Notes: generated from the sequence alone by a model not told the origin. A stretch of 64,000 bases of DNA from Pedobacter petrophilus (GCF_009674725.1 NZ_WKKH01000022.1:16197-80196); one strand, 5' to 3'. Numbered from the stretch's first letter, positions 9,041-18,659 are shown. A program made the numbers and translations.

Positions 9041-10879
9041 ATGACTGATATTATCCACTTATTGCCCGATGCTGTTGCCAACCAAATTGCTGCCGGAGAA
9101 GTTGTTCAACGGCCAGCTTCGGCGGTAAAAGAACTGCTCGAAAACGCTATTGATGCCGGCGCAGACAAAATACAACTGGTTGCTAAAGATGCCGGAAAAG
9201 GATTGATTCAGATTATTGATAATGGTTGTGGAATGAGCGTGACTGATGCGCGCATGTGTTTTGAACGACATGCTACTTCCAAAGTGAAAAAGGCAGAGGA
9301 TTTATTTGCCATTCGTACCATGGGTTTCCGTGGCGAGGCCATGGCTTCTATCGCGGCAATTGCACAGGTAGAGATGAAAACCCGCCGCCATGAAGACGAA
9401 ATTGGTACTTGTATTTCGATAGAAGGCGCTCAGGTGATTGCGCAGGAACCCATCGCAACCACAGCAGGAACACAGATATCCATTAAAAACTTATTCTTTA
9501 ATACACCAGCCAGAAGAAATTTTCTAAAAAGCAATCCTGTAGAAATGCGTCATATTATTGATGAATTTCAGCGTATTGCATTGGCACATCCCGGTGTGTT
9601 TTTCAGCTTACACCACGATGGAACGGAAATATTCAACCTTCCGAAAGGGAATTTAAAACAACGGATTGTACATCTTTTTGGCAATAATTATAACGAAAGG
9701 CTGGTGCCCGTAGAAGAGGAAACCACCATCATTAACCTGAAAGGGTATATTGGAAAACCTGCTTTCGCGAAAAAAACCCGTGGTGAACAGTTCTTTTTTG
9801 TAAATAACCGTTTCATTAAAGATCCTTATTTAAACCATGCCGTAAGTTCTGCTTTTGAAGATCTTTTGCCTGACGACAGCTATCCGCTGTATGTCTTATT
9901 TATTGAGATTGATCCGGCAAAAATTGATGTAAACGTTCATCCGACCAAAACAGAGATTAAATATCTGGATGAAAAATCCATCTATGCCATTCTGAAATCT
10001 GCTGTTAAGCGCTCCATAGGAAGATACAACATTGCGCCTACTTTAGATTTTGATCAGGAAACGGGTTTCAGTAACATGATTACGCATAAAGCGGTAGAGG
10101 ATATTGTTCCGCCTAGCATCAACTTCAACCCGGATTTTAATCCCTTTGCAAGCGATAGCAGTTCTGTTTCCGGCTACGCTTCTTCTCCACGGAATTACGA
10201 TGCAAAACCGAGCGCTAAGAACTGGGGATCATTATATGAGATTACCGATCAGCCGGTTATAGAACAAACGTCGATTTACGCAGAAGATACCAATGAACTG
10301 GAAGCACCGAAGAAACAATATATGCAATTACACAATCGCTATATCGTTTCGCAAATTAAGTCGGGCTTAATGGTGATCGACCAGCAAATGGCGCACGAAA
10401 GAATCCTTTACGAACGTTTCCTCGTACATCTCGATGATCGAAAAGGGGCTTCGCAACAGAGCTTGTTTCCACAAACCATCACCTTAAATGCCAATGATTT
10501 TGAACTGGCCAAAAGCTTACTGGATGATATAAAAAGTTTAGGCTTCGATGTACGTGAGTTTGGTAAAAATACGTTGGTGGTAGAAGGGATTCCTGTTGAC
10601 TTAGGAAGCAGCAGCATTAACGAGACACAATTGTTTGAACAATTAATTGAAGGTTTCAAAAACACCCAGCAGGAATTGAAGTTGAGTAAGCGTGATCGCC
10701 TGGCCAGAAGCTTGGCAAAAAACAGCGCCATTAAAGCCGGCACCGCTTTGGCACAGGAAGAAATGAATACCCTGATTGATGAACTTTTTGCCTGCAAAAC
10801 GCCTAACTTTAGCGTCAGCGGAAAACCGGTGATCCAAACCATTACGCTAGGAGAACTGGATAAGAAGTTTGAGAAGTAA
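9041..10879 (+). CDS. mutL: DNA mismatch repair protein MutL
   Basis: MutL couples MutS mismatch recognition to strand cleavage or excision. I start at the ATG at 9041 (612 residues, MTDIIHLLPDAVANQIAAGE), because the upstream TTG at 9029 would add four residues not typical of the family. The GHKL ATPase motifs are ELLENAIDAG (Glu34, Asn35), DNGCGM and TMGFRGEA. The C-terminal dimerisation domain has DQQMAHERILYE, related to the DQHA(x)2E(x)4E endonuclease motif with Gln in place of the His, and SAIKAGTAL. The zinc-binding CPHGRP block is replaced by NFSVSGKPV. The nuclease activity is therefore uncertain. Confidence 0.97.
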   Translation: MTDIIHLLPDAVANQIAAGEVVQRPASAVKELLENAIDAGADKIQLVAKDAGKGLIQIIDNGCGMSVTDARMCFERHATSKVKKAEDLFAIRTMGFRGEAMASIAAIAQVEMKTRRHEDEIGTCISIEGAQVIAQEPIATTAGTQISIKNLFFNTPARRNFLKSNPVEMRHIIDEFQRIALAHPGVFFSLHHDGTEIFNLPKGNLKQRIVHLFGNNYNERLVPVEEETTIINLKGYIGKPAFAKKTRGEQFFFVNNRFIKDPYLNHAVSSAFEDLLPDDSYPLYVLFIEIDPAKIDVNVHPTKTEIKYLDEKSIYAILKSAVKRSIGRYNIAPTLDFDQETGFSNMITHKAVEDIVPPSINFNPDFNPFASDSSSVSGYASSPRNYDAKPSAKNWGSLYEITDQPVIEQTSIYAEDTNELEAPKKQYMQLHNRYIVSQIKSGLMVIDQQMAHERILYERFLVHLDDRKGASQQSLFPQTITLNANDFELAKSLLDDIKSLGFDVREFGKNTLVVEGIPVDLGSSSINETQLFEQLIEGFKNTQQELKLSKRDRLARSLAKNSAIKAGTALAQEEMNTLIDELFACKTPNFSVSGKPVIQTITLGELDKKFEK

Positions 10880-10974
10880 GATTAAAGCGGAAAGCCAAAA
10901 GATTAAAGCGGAAAGCGTAAAGACTAAAGCGGAAAGTGTAAAGACTAAAGCGGAAAGTGTAAAGATTAAAGCTT
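10880..10974. repeat. 21-bp tandem repeat, four copies plus a partial one
   Basis: Units start at 10880, 10901, 10922 and 10943, with a partial unit at 10964. The consensus is GAYTAAAGCGGAAAGYGTAAA, with only a few differences between copies. The array begins at the base after the mutL stop codon. It is intergenic, and the open frame through it on the other strand is only translated repeat. Confidence 0.9.
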
Positions 10975-11033
10975 GATGTTCGACAGCCATAATGGCAAAC
11001 GACCAACAAGAAACGATAGACGATCAACGAAAA

Positions 11034-11060
11034 ACGAACAACGAACAACGAACAACGACA
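11034..11060. repeat. 7-bp tandem repeat (ACGAACA)
   Basis: Three to four copies of ACGAACA lie just upstream of the first rhomboid gene, following looser ACGA-rich sequence from about 11010. It is probably a slippage-prone spacer. Confidence 0.75.
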
Positions 11061-11073
11061 GGAAAAACAATAA

Positions 11074-11814
11074 ATGAACAACATATATATCCCACCAGTA
11101 GTCAAAAACCTGCTGATTATTAATATCTTATTCTTCTTAGCCACGTTATACTTCGAAACAAAAGGGATAAGATTAGGCTTTACGCTTGGGGCTTTTTATT
11201 TCGATTCGCCTTTAGCAAAACCCTGGCAGCCGCTTACCTACATGTTTATGCATGGTGGCTGGGCGCATATTTTCTTCAACATGTTTGCCCTTTATTCTTT
11301 CGGCACGTTATTGGAAAGCCGTTGGGGAGCTAAGAAATTTCTAACATTCTATTTAATCACCGGCCTTGGCGCTTTGGCTTTACAGCTGGGTGTACAGGCA
11401 TTTGAAACTTATCAACTTACAGGAGCGGTAGTAAATCCTGGAGCTGTTTCTATTGATTTTGCGTCAAACATGGTTCAATCGAATGTGAAGGGATTAAATA
11501 ATGAACAATTAGGCAAATTAATTGAAATCTACACCACACCAATGGTTGGCGCATCTGGCGCAATATTTGGTTTACTGGTGGCGTTTGGCATGCTCTATCC
11601 TAATGCAGAGCTGATGATCATGTTCATTCCGGTACCGGTGAAAGCAAAATACATTATCCCTTTTTATATCCTGGTAGAGTTGTTTTTAGGCGTTGGTCAG
11701 TTTGAAGGCGATTCTGTTGCCCATTATGCACATTTAGGCGGCGCATTAATCGGCTTCATTCTCGTTAAAATATGGAAGGATAAAAACACAAATTTTTACA
11801 ATTATCATGAATAA
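11074..11814 (+). CDS. Rhomboid-family intramembrane serine protease
   Basis: A 246-residue multi-pass inner-membrane protease that cuts transmembrane segments. The family features are the HGGWAHIFFNMFALYSFG region in the first half, the catalytic Ser161 in GASGAIFG, and the catalytic His220 in HLGGALIG. Six or so hydrophobic segments are apparent. An insertion of about 35 residues sits between TM2 and the Ser helix (residues 118-155). It overlaps the next rhomboid gene by 8 bases, so the two are translated together. Confidence 0.93.
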   Translation: MNNIYIPPVVKNLLIINILFFLATLYFETKGIRLGFTLGAFYFDSPLAKPWQPLTYMFMHGGWAHIFFNMFALYSFGTLLESRWGAKKFLTFYLITGLGALALQLGVQAFETYQLTGAVVNPGAVSIDFASNMVQSNVKGLNNEQLGKLIEIYTTPMVGASGAIFGLLVAFGMLYPNAELMIMFIPVPVKAKYIIPFYILVELFLGVGQFEGDSVAHYAHLGGALIGFILVKIWKDKNTNFYNYHE

Positions 11815-12661
11815 TACTTTTAAAGATTTAAAGTATAAGGTATTTCAATCGGGTAATCCACTGTTTTTTTACATTGGTATTAATGCGATTATATTTCTAA
11901 TCACTGCGATTATCTCCGTATTCTTATTTTTAGGGAAAACCGATTTTATTATTGGCGACTGGATCAGAGACTATTTTGGTGTTCCGGCAGCAGTTTCTTC
12001 GTTGCCAACCCGGTTCTATACGGTATTTACCTACATGTTTTTTCATGATGGCTTTCTTCACCTGTTGTTCAATATGCTTGGGCTGTTCTGGTTTGGAAAC
12101 ATCTTTATGAATTTCTTAAAAAGCAAACAGTTCCATTTCGTTTATCTTGCAGGAGGCTTCGCTGGCGCGTTAATTTATATAGCAGGTTTAAACATTTTCC
12201 CTGCTTATGCAGGCGGCATTATCGGTCAAACTGTTATTGGTTCTTCAGCAGCTGTAATGGCCGTTATTGTGGCTACCGCAACCCTGGTTCCAAATTACAC
12301 CATTATGATGATGTTGATAGGCGAGGTAAAGATTAAATGGGTGGCAATCGCTTATTTTCTGATTTCCTTTATCGGATTATCATCTGCCAATGCAGGGGGC
12401 AATCTGGCCCATATCGGCGGTGCAATTCTGGGTTTTGCCTTTATGAGAAGCTTGCAAAGCGGGCGTGACTGGAGTAAATTATTTGAGCGTAAGCCAAAAC
12501 TGCGTGTCGTTAAAAACGAAAAACCGCCCGTGAAGAAACCTGTTTTCAAAGATGTTTCGCAGAAAGAAATTGATGAAATCTTAGATAAAATTTCATCTTC
12601 GGGTTATGATAAACTTACGGCGACAGAAAAAGAAAAATTGTTCAAAGCAAGCAAAGATTAA
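11807..12661 (+). CDS. Rhomboid-family intramembrane serine protease, second copy
   Basis: A 284-residue membrane protein with the rhomboid pattern HDGFLHLLFNMLGLFWFG, a GSSAAVMA motif with Ser147 as likely nucleophile, and His202 in HIGGAILG. A basic cytoplasmic tail of about 70 residues (KPKLRVVKNEKPPVKKP, then an acidic/helical end) follows the last membrane segment. The second small residue after the Ser is Ala rather than the more common Gly, as often seen in Bacteroidota. It is the middle gene of a three-gene overlapping unit (8 bases upstream, 1 base downstream). Confidence 0.92.
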   Translation: MNNTFKDLKYKVFQSGNPLFFYIGINAIIFLITAIISVFLFLGKTDFIIGDWIRDYFGVPAAVSSLPTRFYTVFTYMFFHDGFLHLLFNMLGLFWFGNIFMNFLKSKQFHFVYLAGGFAGALIYIAGLNIFPAYAGGIIGQTVIGSSAAVMAVIVATATLVPNYTIMMMLIGEVKIKWVAIAYFLISFIGLSSANAGGNLAHIGGAILGFAFMRSLQSGRDWSKLFERKPKLRVVKNEKPPVKKPVFKDVSQKEIDEILDKISSSGYDKLTATEKEKLFKASKD

Positions 12662-13785
12662 TGGCAAATAAAAAGTATAATTTACTGGATAAAATTTTAT
12701 TACCAATTGCAATTATATTGGTAATAGCCTTGATAATGGGAACGGTTGCGGGCAATATGGATCCACGGCAACACCCTGTTATCGCTTTTTTTGGTTTGGC
12801 TTATCCATATTTTTTATTCCTCCATATTATTTTTATTGCCTGGTGGTGCATCAGTAAAAAGTGGATTTTTGCATTGGCCAGCATATTGGTCATCGCCTAT
12901 GGCTACAAAACATTAAGGGCTACTTTCTCTATAAGCGGCGACCAGGGGCCTATCGTAAAAACAGAAAACAGCATCAGAATGATGACTTACAATGTTCATA
13001 ATTTTAAGTTGTATGGTGGCGAAAATGATGAATCTGTTAAAGAGAAAATACTTCAGGTAATAAACGAACAAAGCCCTGACATTATTTGCTTCCAGGAATT
13101 TTACACCCGTTACAAAGGAGATTTTGACACCATAGACAGCCTGAAAACAATTTTGAAAACCAAACATTTTTATTTCGTGCCCACAAATAAGAATGATTAT
13201 GAGGCCATTGGTTTAGCCATTTTCTCTAAATTCCCGATTAAACATTCTGGTAAAATTCCTTTTGTTGAGGGTTTCCCGGGCAACATGAGCATCTATACTG
13301 ATCTGGACATTAAAGGACAAACGTTAAGGGTTTATAATGTGCATTTCCAATCCATCTCTTTCGAGAAACAGGATTATGAATACCTGGATAAGGTGAAAGA
13401 AATGAATACCCAGCTACAGCCATCTAAACGGATTTTACGCATGCTGAAAAGTGCGTTTTTGAAAAGGAGCAGTCAGGTAGATGAAATGAAAAAGGAGATG
13501 GACAATTGCAAAACGCCATACCTCATTGCCGGCGATTTTAATGATACCCCGGCCTCCTATGTGGTCACTCAGATCACAGAAAAGTTAAATAATGCCTTCA
13601 TTAAAAAAGGCGCTGGTTTCGGTACCACTTATAATGGTAAATTCCCGAATTTTCAAATCGATTACATTGCAACATCAAAAGATTTAGAAGTACTTAACTA
13701 TAAAATCGAAAAAGCAAAGTTATCTGATCATTTTCCGGTTAGAAGCGATTTAAAACTCATTTCTAAAACAGCCGAAACAAAATAA
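12661..13785 (+). CDS. Endonuclease/exonuclease/phosphatase-family protein, membrane anchored
   Basis: A 374-residue protein with three N-terminal membrane segments (about residues 12-85) and a C-terminal EEP hydrolase domain. The motifs are MTYNVHNF (metal/Asn), CFQEF (catalytic Glu), AGDFNDTP (Asp/Asn pair) and the end LSDHFPV (Asp-His). The EEP fold cleaves phosphodiesters in nucleic acids or phospholipid-type substrates; the substrate here is unknown. It follows the second rhomboid gene with a 1-base overlap, which is the common arrangement of this protein in Bacteroidota. The hydrolase domain probably faces the periplasm. Confidence 0.9.
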   Translation: MANKKYNLLDKILLPIAIILVIALIMGTVAGNMDPRQHPVIAFFGLAYPYFLFLHIIFIAWWCISKKWIFALASILVIAYGYKTLRATFSISGDQGPIVKTENSIRMMTYNVHNFKLYGGENDESVKEKILQVINEQSPDIICFQEFYTRYKGDFDTIDSLKTILKTKHFYFVPTNKNDYEAIGLAIFSKFPIKHSGKIPFVEGFPGNMSIYTDLDIKGQTLRVYNVHFQSISFEKQDYEYLDKVKEMNTQLQPSKRILRMLKSAFLKRSSQVDEMKKEMDNCKTPYLIAGDFNDTPASYVVTQITEKLNNAFIKKGAGFGTTYNGKFPNFQIDYIATSKDLEVLNYKIEKAKLSDHFPVRSDLKLISKTAETK

Positions 13786-13889
13786 TCTGCCTTTTCTCCT
13801 ACGCCAGGGCTGAATTGGCGCTTTCTTATCATAAATCAACAAGTCAAGCTGAATTAATTTAGATATTTGATTTTATAAAACGAAAAACC

Positions 13890-14522
13890 ATGAGCACAAT
13901 AGACGCACTGAACTGGCGCTACGCCGTTAAAAAAATGAATGGCCAACCGGTAGAACAAGAGAAGGTTGATAAAATTATAGCGGCTGCGCACCTGGCTCCC
14001 ACATCTTCAGGTTTACAACCATTTAGGGTGATCGTAATTACGAATCAGGAATTGAAAGAAAAAATTGCCCCTATTGCTTATAACCAATCGCAAATAATAG
14101 ATTCTTCTCACCTATTGGTTTTTGCTGCGCAAGAAAAATATACAGACGAAGGCATTGACAAAGTGTTTGATAGAATGAACACTGAACGTGGTTTGCCTTT
14201 GGATACCACTGATGCGTATAAAACACAGTTAAAAGGAATGTTATTGTCAAAATCTGCTGATGAAAACTTCCAGCATGCTGCCAAACAGGCATATCTTGCT
14301 TTTGGAGTTGCTATCGCAGAAGCTGCCCTATTAAAAGTAGATGCGACACCGATGGAAGGCTTTAATGCTCCTGCTTTGGATGAGCTTTTAGGTTTGGATA
14401 AAAAAGGCTTAAAAAGCGTAACCCTATTGCCACTGGGACACAGAGATGAAAATGGCGATTGGTTGGCAAACCTTAAAAAGGTTCGTACACCGAAAGAAGA
14501 ATTTGTAATTGAGTTTAAATAA
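13890..14522 (+). CDS. NAD(P)H-dependent nitroreductase-family oxidoreductase
   Basis: A 210-residue cytoplasmic flavoprotein of the NfsB/nitroreductase type. The FMN-binding signature is seen in NWRYAVKKMN (Arg13-type) and APTSSGLQPFRVIV, with a C-terminal GHRDENGDW and LKKVRTPKEEF end that matches the family. It reduces nitro compounds, quinones or related acceptors. The gene appears monocistronic, and hairpin element C follows it. Confidence 0.92.
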   Translation: MSTIDALNWRYAVKKMNGQPVEQEKVDKIIAAAHLAPTSSGLQPFRVIVITNQELKEKIAPIAYNQSQIIDSSHLLVFAAQEKYTDEGIDKVFDRMNTERGLPLDTTDAYKTQLKGMLLSKSADENFQHAAKQAYLAFGVAIAEAALLKVDATPMEGFNAPALDELLGLDKKGLKSVTLLPLGHRDENGDWLANLKKVRTPKEEFVIEFK

Positions 14523-14565
14523 GGTTATTGCCAAATTTTTCACGCTGCGCTTATAATCAACAATA

Positions 14566-14610
14566 GAGTTGTCAACTTTTACAGCAACCTGCCTATAAAG
14601 CTGACAACTC
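14566..14610. repeat. GTTGTCA hairpin element, copy C
   Basis: GAGTTGTCAACTTT pairs with ATAAAGCTGACAACTC around a loop containing GCAACCTGCC. It is almost the same as copy A in both arms, and is placed 44 bases after the nitroreductase stop. It could double as its terminator, although no long T run follows. The remaining 190 bases before 14802 show nothing I recognise. Confidence 0.75.
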
Positions 14611-14801
14611 TTTGTAAAGACTACCCATTACAAAAAACTCAATATAAGTAATGGCCAGCTATTAATCGCAACATGGCTGGAAAATAGACAGCTCTTCCCC
14701 GCAACTGTATTTTATGTAAAAAAGTGTTAAACATGATTACAATTTAGGCGCTCTATTTTTAATTGGATATATTTACAACCTAAGTATTTAATTTCCAATT
14801 C

Positions 14802-17528
14802 ATGAAAATTTTTAGACTATCCCTTTTAATACTCTCCGTTCTCTTCACTATAAACTTCTCTTCATCGGCACAAACCGATACCGTTAGCATCAACACCCTC
14901 ATTAGCAAAACCAGTAAAGCACTTAATGACTATCCAACGGAGAAAATTTACCTCCACTTTGATAAGCCCTATTACGCCATCGCAGATACGGTTTGGTTTA
15001 AAGCTTATGTAACGGAGAATCAGAATCTTTTATCAGGAATTAGTAAGATCATTTATGTTGATGTAATTAATCAGAAAGATTCGCTCATTCAAACCATAAA
15101 ATTGCCAATTACAGGTGGTGTTGCAAATGGAAATTTTCCGCTGGATCAGGTTAACTATAAACAAGGAAATTACCATATACGGGCTTACACCATGTGGATG
15201 CTGAATTTTGATAGTCCCGCGTTTTTTAACAAAACCTTTTTTGTTGGCGAAGCGATTGATAAAGAAGTCAAAACACACATCACCTATAAAAATACATCGA
15301 ACGATAAGCAGGAAAAAATTGATGCCCGCGTACAGTTCAAAGACCCAGGTAATAAACCATATGCCAATCGGAATGTGAGCTGGCAGGTGGTTACCAGTTA
15401 CACTGTTATTGCAAAAGGAAGAGGTACTACTGATGCAAATGGCTACCTAACCATTGCTATGAGTGCCAACCAGAAAGCAGAATATCAATTAAAAAAAGGC
15501 GAACTGATCACCAGCATCAATACTACCGATAAAGATGTAGTGAACAACAGCTTTACGCTGGCCAATGCAATTTTAAGTAAAGACTTTCAATTTTTCCCGG
15601 AGGGAGGAAATCTAATTGCAGGATTAACGAATAAAGTTGCCATTAAAGCAATTAAGAGCGATGGTTTAGGCATTAATTCGAAAGGGACCATTACTGATAG
15701 CGATGGCAAACAGGTGGCTGCCTTCAACGCCCAGCATGTGGGGATGGGAACCTTTGATTTACTGCCTGAAAATGGAAAAACTTATAAAGCCAATGTAACT
15801 TACGTGGATGGCACAAGTGAAACCTATAACCTGCCTGCCGTAACAGATAAGGGTATAAAAGTAACGGTTGACAACAGTGATGCAGAAAATATTCAGGTAA
15901 AAATTCTTTCTAATGATGGTTTTTTTGAAGAGAATAAAGGAAAAAAATTCTACCTGGTGGCACAAAGTAAAGGTGTAATTTGCTACGGTGCGCAAACTGC
16001 CTTATCCAATAAAGAATACAGCTCAACGATTCTGAAATCCAAATTCCCGTCAGGCATTGCACAATTTACCTTATTTACCGATGCAGGCAAACCACTAAGT
16101 GAACGACTGGCGTTTATTCAACATAAAAGCAATATGGCGGTGGCCTTAACTACCGCAGCACCATCTTACGGGGTGAAGAAAAAAGTTAAGGTGAACGTCG
16201 CTGCGAAAAAGGATGGTGCGCCAGTAGAAGGAAATTTCTCTGTAACTGTGGTTGATGAAACGAAAGTTCCGGCGAATGACGATGCAGCCAGTACCATTTT
16301 AACAGGTTTATTGTTAAGCAGCGACCTTAAAGGTTATGTGGAAAAAGCCAATTATTACTTTAATGCACCTGATGCCAGGAAAAATACCGATCTGGATATA
16401 CTCTTACTCACACAAGGTTACCGCACTTTTAAATACAGCAATATTCTTGCCGGCAGTTTGCCTAAAATCAGCTTCCTGCCAGAACAAGGTATTGAAGTTT
16501 CGGGGATTTTAAGAATGAGCAACGGAATTCCGGTAAGGAAAGGCCAGCTGTTGTTAACTATTCCTGATAAACGTTTTAACCTGGAAGGGACTACTGATCC
16601 GGTAGGAAATTTTAAGTTTCAGAATCTGGTTTTGAATGACTCTTCTAAGGTGACCATTACCGCAAAATACAATCCAAATTACAGGGCCATGGCCATTAGC
16701 TTAAACGGATCTGCCGTACCAAGCTTAACGCGAAATTTTAGCGCAGCAGAAGAGGTTTTAAATATTGATAGTGCATTAACGACTTACCTGGATAATAGTA
16801 AAAAACAATATTCTTATTTACACACGCTGAAGGATGTAACCATTAAAGGTGCTGTTATTCCAAAGGTGAGCCATAAGGATTATCCTGCATTAACTGGCTT
16901 AAGCCAGATGGCCGATCATGAAGTTACCGGCGACCGCTTACAGGGCTGTGCCTTATTGATTAATTGTTTGCAGGGCATGCTTGCAGGCGTAACCTATCAG
17001 GATAATAATTTTTATGTCACCAGAGATTTTAATGCCGGGAAACGGATTCCGATGGGAATTTTTATTAATGGAATGAGCGTAGATGTAAATCAGATCAACA
17101 CTTTAAATCCCAATAATATCGAATCAATTGAGGTCTTTTTAAGGGATGAACTGGGGTTGGTAAACCGTGCAAATAATGTGAATGGTGTGATTGTATTTAA
17201 TCAGAAAAAAGCGCCAAAAGGAACTAAAATTTCTAAAGCGCAACTGCTTGATATGATTCCTAAGAATTATGAAGTCACTTTCTCTCCACAGGGCTATAAT
17301 AAAGAGAAACAATTTTATTCGCCAAAATACGATGTTCCTGCTAACATGAATAAAAATGATTTACGTACCACTATTTACTGGAACCCAAAAGTTATTACCG
17401 ATGCGACAGGAAATTCTTCTTTCGAATTCTATAATGCTGATGGGAAAGGACAATACAAAGTAGTTATTGAGGGCATAGATGCCAATGGAAACTTAGGCAG
17501 GGCTGTGTTGCGGTACACGGTTAAATAG
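14802..17528 (+). CDS. Large exported MG2-like protein with a TonB-receptor plug-like C-terminus
   Basis: A 908-residue protein with a signal peptide (about residues 1-24, ending SSSAQ). Residues 45-150 (EKIYLHFDKPYYAIADTVWF, then a strand-rich block) resemble the MG2 macroglobulin domain of Bacteroidota surface proteins, followed by further Ig-like repeats. A carboxypeptidase-regulatory-like segment lies near 560-620. The region near 720-800 (QGMLAGVTYQ, IPMGIFINGM, NPNNIESIEVF, GVIVFNQK) reads as a TonB-receptor plug domain, yet no beta-barrel follows. It is probably located at the outer membrane or in the periplasm. The function is unknown, and no partner gene is adjacent. Confidence 0.8.
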   Translation: MKIFRLSLLILSVLFTINFSSSAQTDTVSINTLISKTSKALNDYPTEKIYLHFDKPYYAIADTVWFKAYVTENQNLLSGISKIIYVDVINQKDSLIQTIKLPITGGVANGNFPLDQVNYKQGNYHIRAYTMWMLNFDSPAFFNKTFFVGEAIDKEVKTHITYKNTSNDKQEKIDARVQFKDPGNKPYANRNVSWQVVTSYTVIAKGRGTTDANGYLTIAMSANQKAEYQLKKGELITSINTTDKDVVNNSFTLANAILSKDFQFFPEGGNLIAGLTNKVAIKAIKSDGLGINSKGTITDSDGKQVAAFNAQHVGMGTFDLLPENGKTYKANVTYVDGTSETYNLPAVTDKGIKVTVDNSDAENIQVKILSNDGFFEENKGKKFYLVAQSKGVICYGAQTALSNKEYSSTILKSKFPSGIAQFTLFTDAGKPLSERLAFIQHKSNMAVALTTAAPSYGVKKKVKVNVAAKKDGAPVEGNFSVTVVDETKVPANDDAASTILTGLLLSSDLKGYVEKANYYFNAPDARKNTDLDILLLTQGYRTFKYSNILAGSLPKISFLPEQGIEVSGILRMSNGIPVRKGQLLLTIPDKRFNLEGTTDPVGNFKFQNLVLNDSSKVTITAKYNPNYRAMAISLNGSAVPSLTRNFSAAEEVLNIDSALTTYLDNSKKQYSYLHTLKDVTIKGAVIPKVSHKDYPALTGLSQMADHEVTGDRLQGCALLINCLQGMLAGVTYQDNNFYVTRDFNAGKRIPMGIFINGMSVDVNQINTLNPNNIESIEVFLRDELGLVNRANNVNGVIVFNQKKAPKGTKISKAQLLDMIPKNYEVTFSPQGYNKEKQFYSPKYDVPANMNKNDLRTTIYWNPKVITDATGNSSFEFYNADGKGQYKVVIEGIDANGNLGRAVLRYTVK

Positions 17529-17544
17529 ATATCATTGTTTATGT

Positions 17545-17580
17545 TAAAAGGCTCAGGTGCAGACGCATTTGAGCCTTTTA
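17545..17580 (+). terminator. Rho-independent terminator
   Basis: The stem TAAAAGGCTCA / TGAGCCTTTTA has a 14-nt loop and lies 17 bases after the stop of the MG2-like gene. The A and T tracts at both ends would let it work in both directions between convergent genes. Confidence 0.85.
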
Positions 17581-17699
17581 TTTTTATCTGATATAGCACT
17601 TTTCCAACGCTTCTACCAGTTTGGAGGGAGAAGGGTGGTTAACTTTCTCTTGTAGAATTTAAGTAAACTATAATTAAATTTTGAAGGAAGTTAGACTGC

Positions 17700-18659
17700 T
17701 TACCAAATCGGATAAGGCAATTTTTCACCCTCCAGCCCAGCAATAATGTTTTCGGCAATAAGCTTCGCCATTGCATCACGCGTTTCTTCTGTCGCAGAGC
17801 CTATGTGAGGCAACACGGCAACATTATCCATATTTAACAAAGGGTTATCTTTTTTCATCGGTTCCGGATTGGTCACATCCAAACCAGCGCCCCAGATAAT
17901 CTTTTCCTCCAGGGCTTGAATCAGGTCTTTCTCGTTATGAATCCCTCCCCTGGCAGTATTTATAAATATAGATTTCGGCTTCATCTTTTTAAATGCCTCC
18001 ATCGAAAACTTATCCTTGGTTTCCTCTGTCAATGCCGTATGCACAGAAATCACATCGCTCTGCTCCAATAGTTCATCAAAAGAAACATATTTAGCATCAA
18101 CTTCTTGTTCAGCATCCTCATTACGGGATCGGTTATGGTAAATCACAGGCATCTGGAAAGCTCCGGCACATTTTTTTGCCATTTCCAAACCAATTTTCCC
18201 CAAGCCCAGCACACCCAGGATTTTGCCATTTAATTCGATTCCCAACTCTGGTGTAGGCTCGTAATTCTGCCAGTCGCCTTTAATGATTTTTTTATGCAGG
18301 TAAAATGCCTTTCTGGAAACCGCCAGCATCAATAAAAATGCAGTATCAGCCGTGGCCCCACTAAGTACACCAGGAGTATTGCCCACCGGGATGCTTAACT
18401 TTCTGGCTTCCTCCACATCAACCTGATCAAAGCCTACCGAATGAAGTGCAATTACCTTTAAATGTTTGCAGGCATTCAAAAATTTTGAATCAATTTTATT
18501 AGGACCAACACTTACCAAGGCATCCTGATCCTGACAAGCCTCGGTTAACTCATCAGCAGAAATTTGTCTGTCTTCCTGCCATTGGGTGATTTCGATGTGA
18601 TTTTCTTCCAGCTGCTTTAAGCCCACCTGTGCAATATTACCGCTTATAAATACTTTCAT
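17700..18659 (-). CDS. D-2-hydroxyacid dehydrogenase
   Basis: A 319-residue NAD(P)-dependent enzyme that interconverts 2-oxo and D-2-hydroxy acids, such as glyoxylate/glycolate or hydroxypyruvate/glycerate. The nucleotide-binding motif is GVLGLGKIG (about residues 148-156). The catalytic Arg is in NTARGG, the Glu in TNPEPM and the His in LPHIGSAT, all in the expected order. The exact substrate is not settled. It stands alone, with 52 bases between its start and the end of the DUF4249 gene. Confidence 0.9.
   Translation of the reverse strand: MKVFISGNIAQVGLKQLEENHIEITQWQEDRQISADELTEACQDQDALVSVGPNKIDSKFLNACKHLKVIALHSVGFDQVDVEEARKLSIPVGNTPGVLSGATADTAFLLMLAVSRKAFYLHKKIIKGDWQNYEPTPELGIELNGKILGVLGLGKIGLEMAKKCAGAFQMPVIYHNRSRNEDAEQEVDAKYVSFDELLEQSDVISVHTALTEETKDKFSMEAFKKMKPKSIFINTARGGIHNEKDLIQALEEKIIWGAGLDVTNPEPMKKDNPLLNMDNVAVLPHIGSATEETRDAMAKLIAENIIAGLEGEKLPYPIW

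Noticed and set aside
10842..11144. Minus-strand open frame of 100 codons over the mutL end
   Set aside because: Its repeated FRFSLYTFRF pattern is only the translated 21-bp tandem repeat.
13802..13827. Hairpin CGCCA/TGGCG after the EEP-family gene
   Set aside because: A 5-bp stem with a short mixed tail is too weak to call a terminator.
14640..14720. Possible riboswitch before the MG2-like gene (GCCAGC...GCTGG pairing)
   Set aside because: Only a short stem is present and no conserved aptamer blocks could be recognised.
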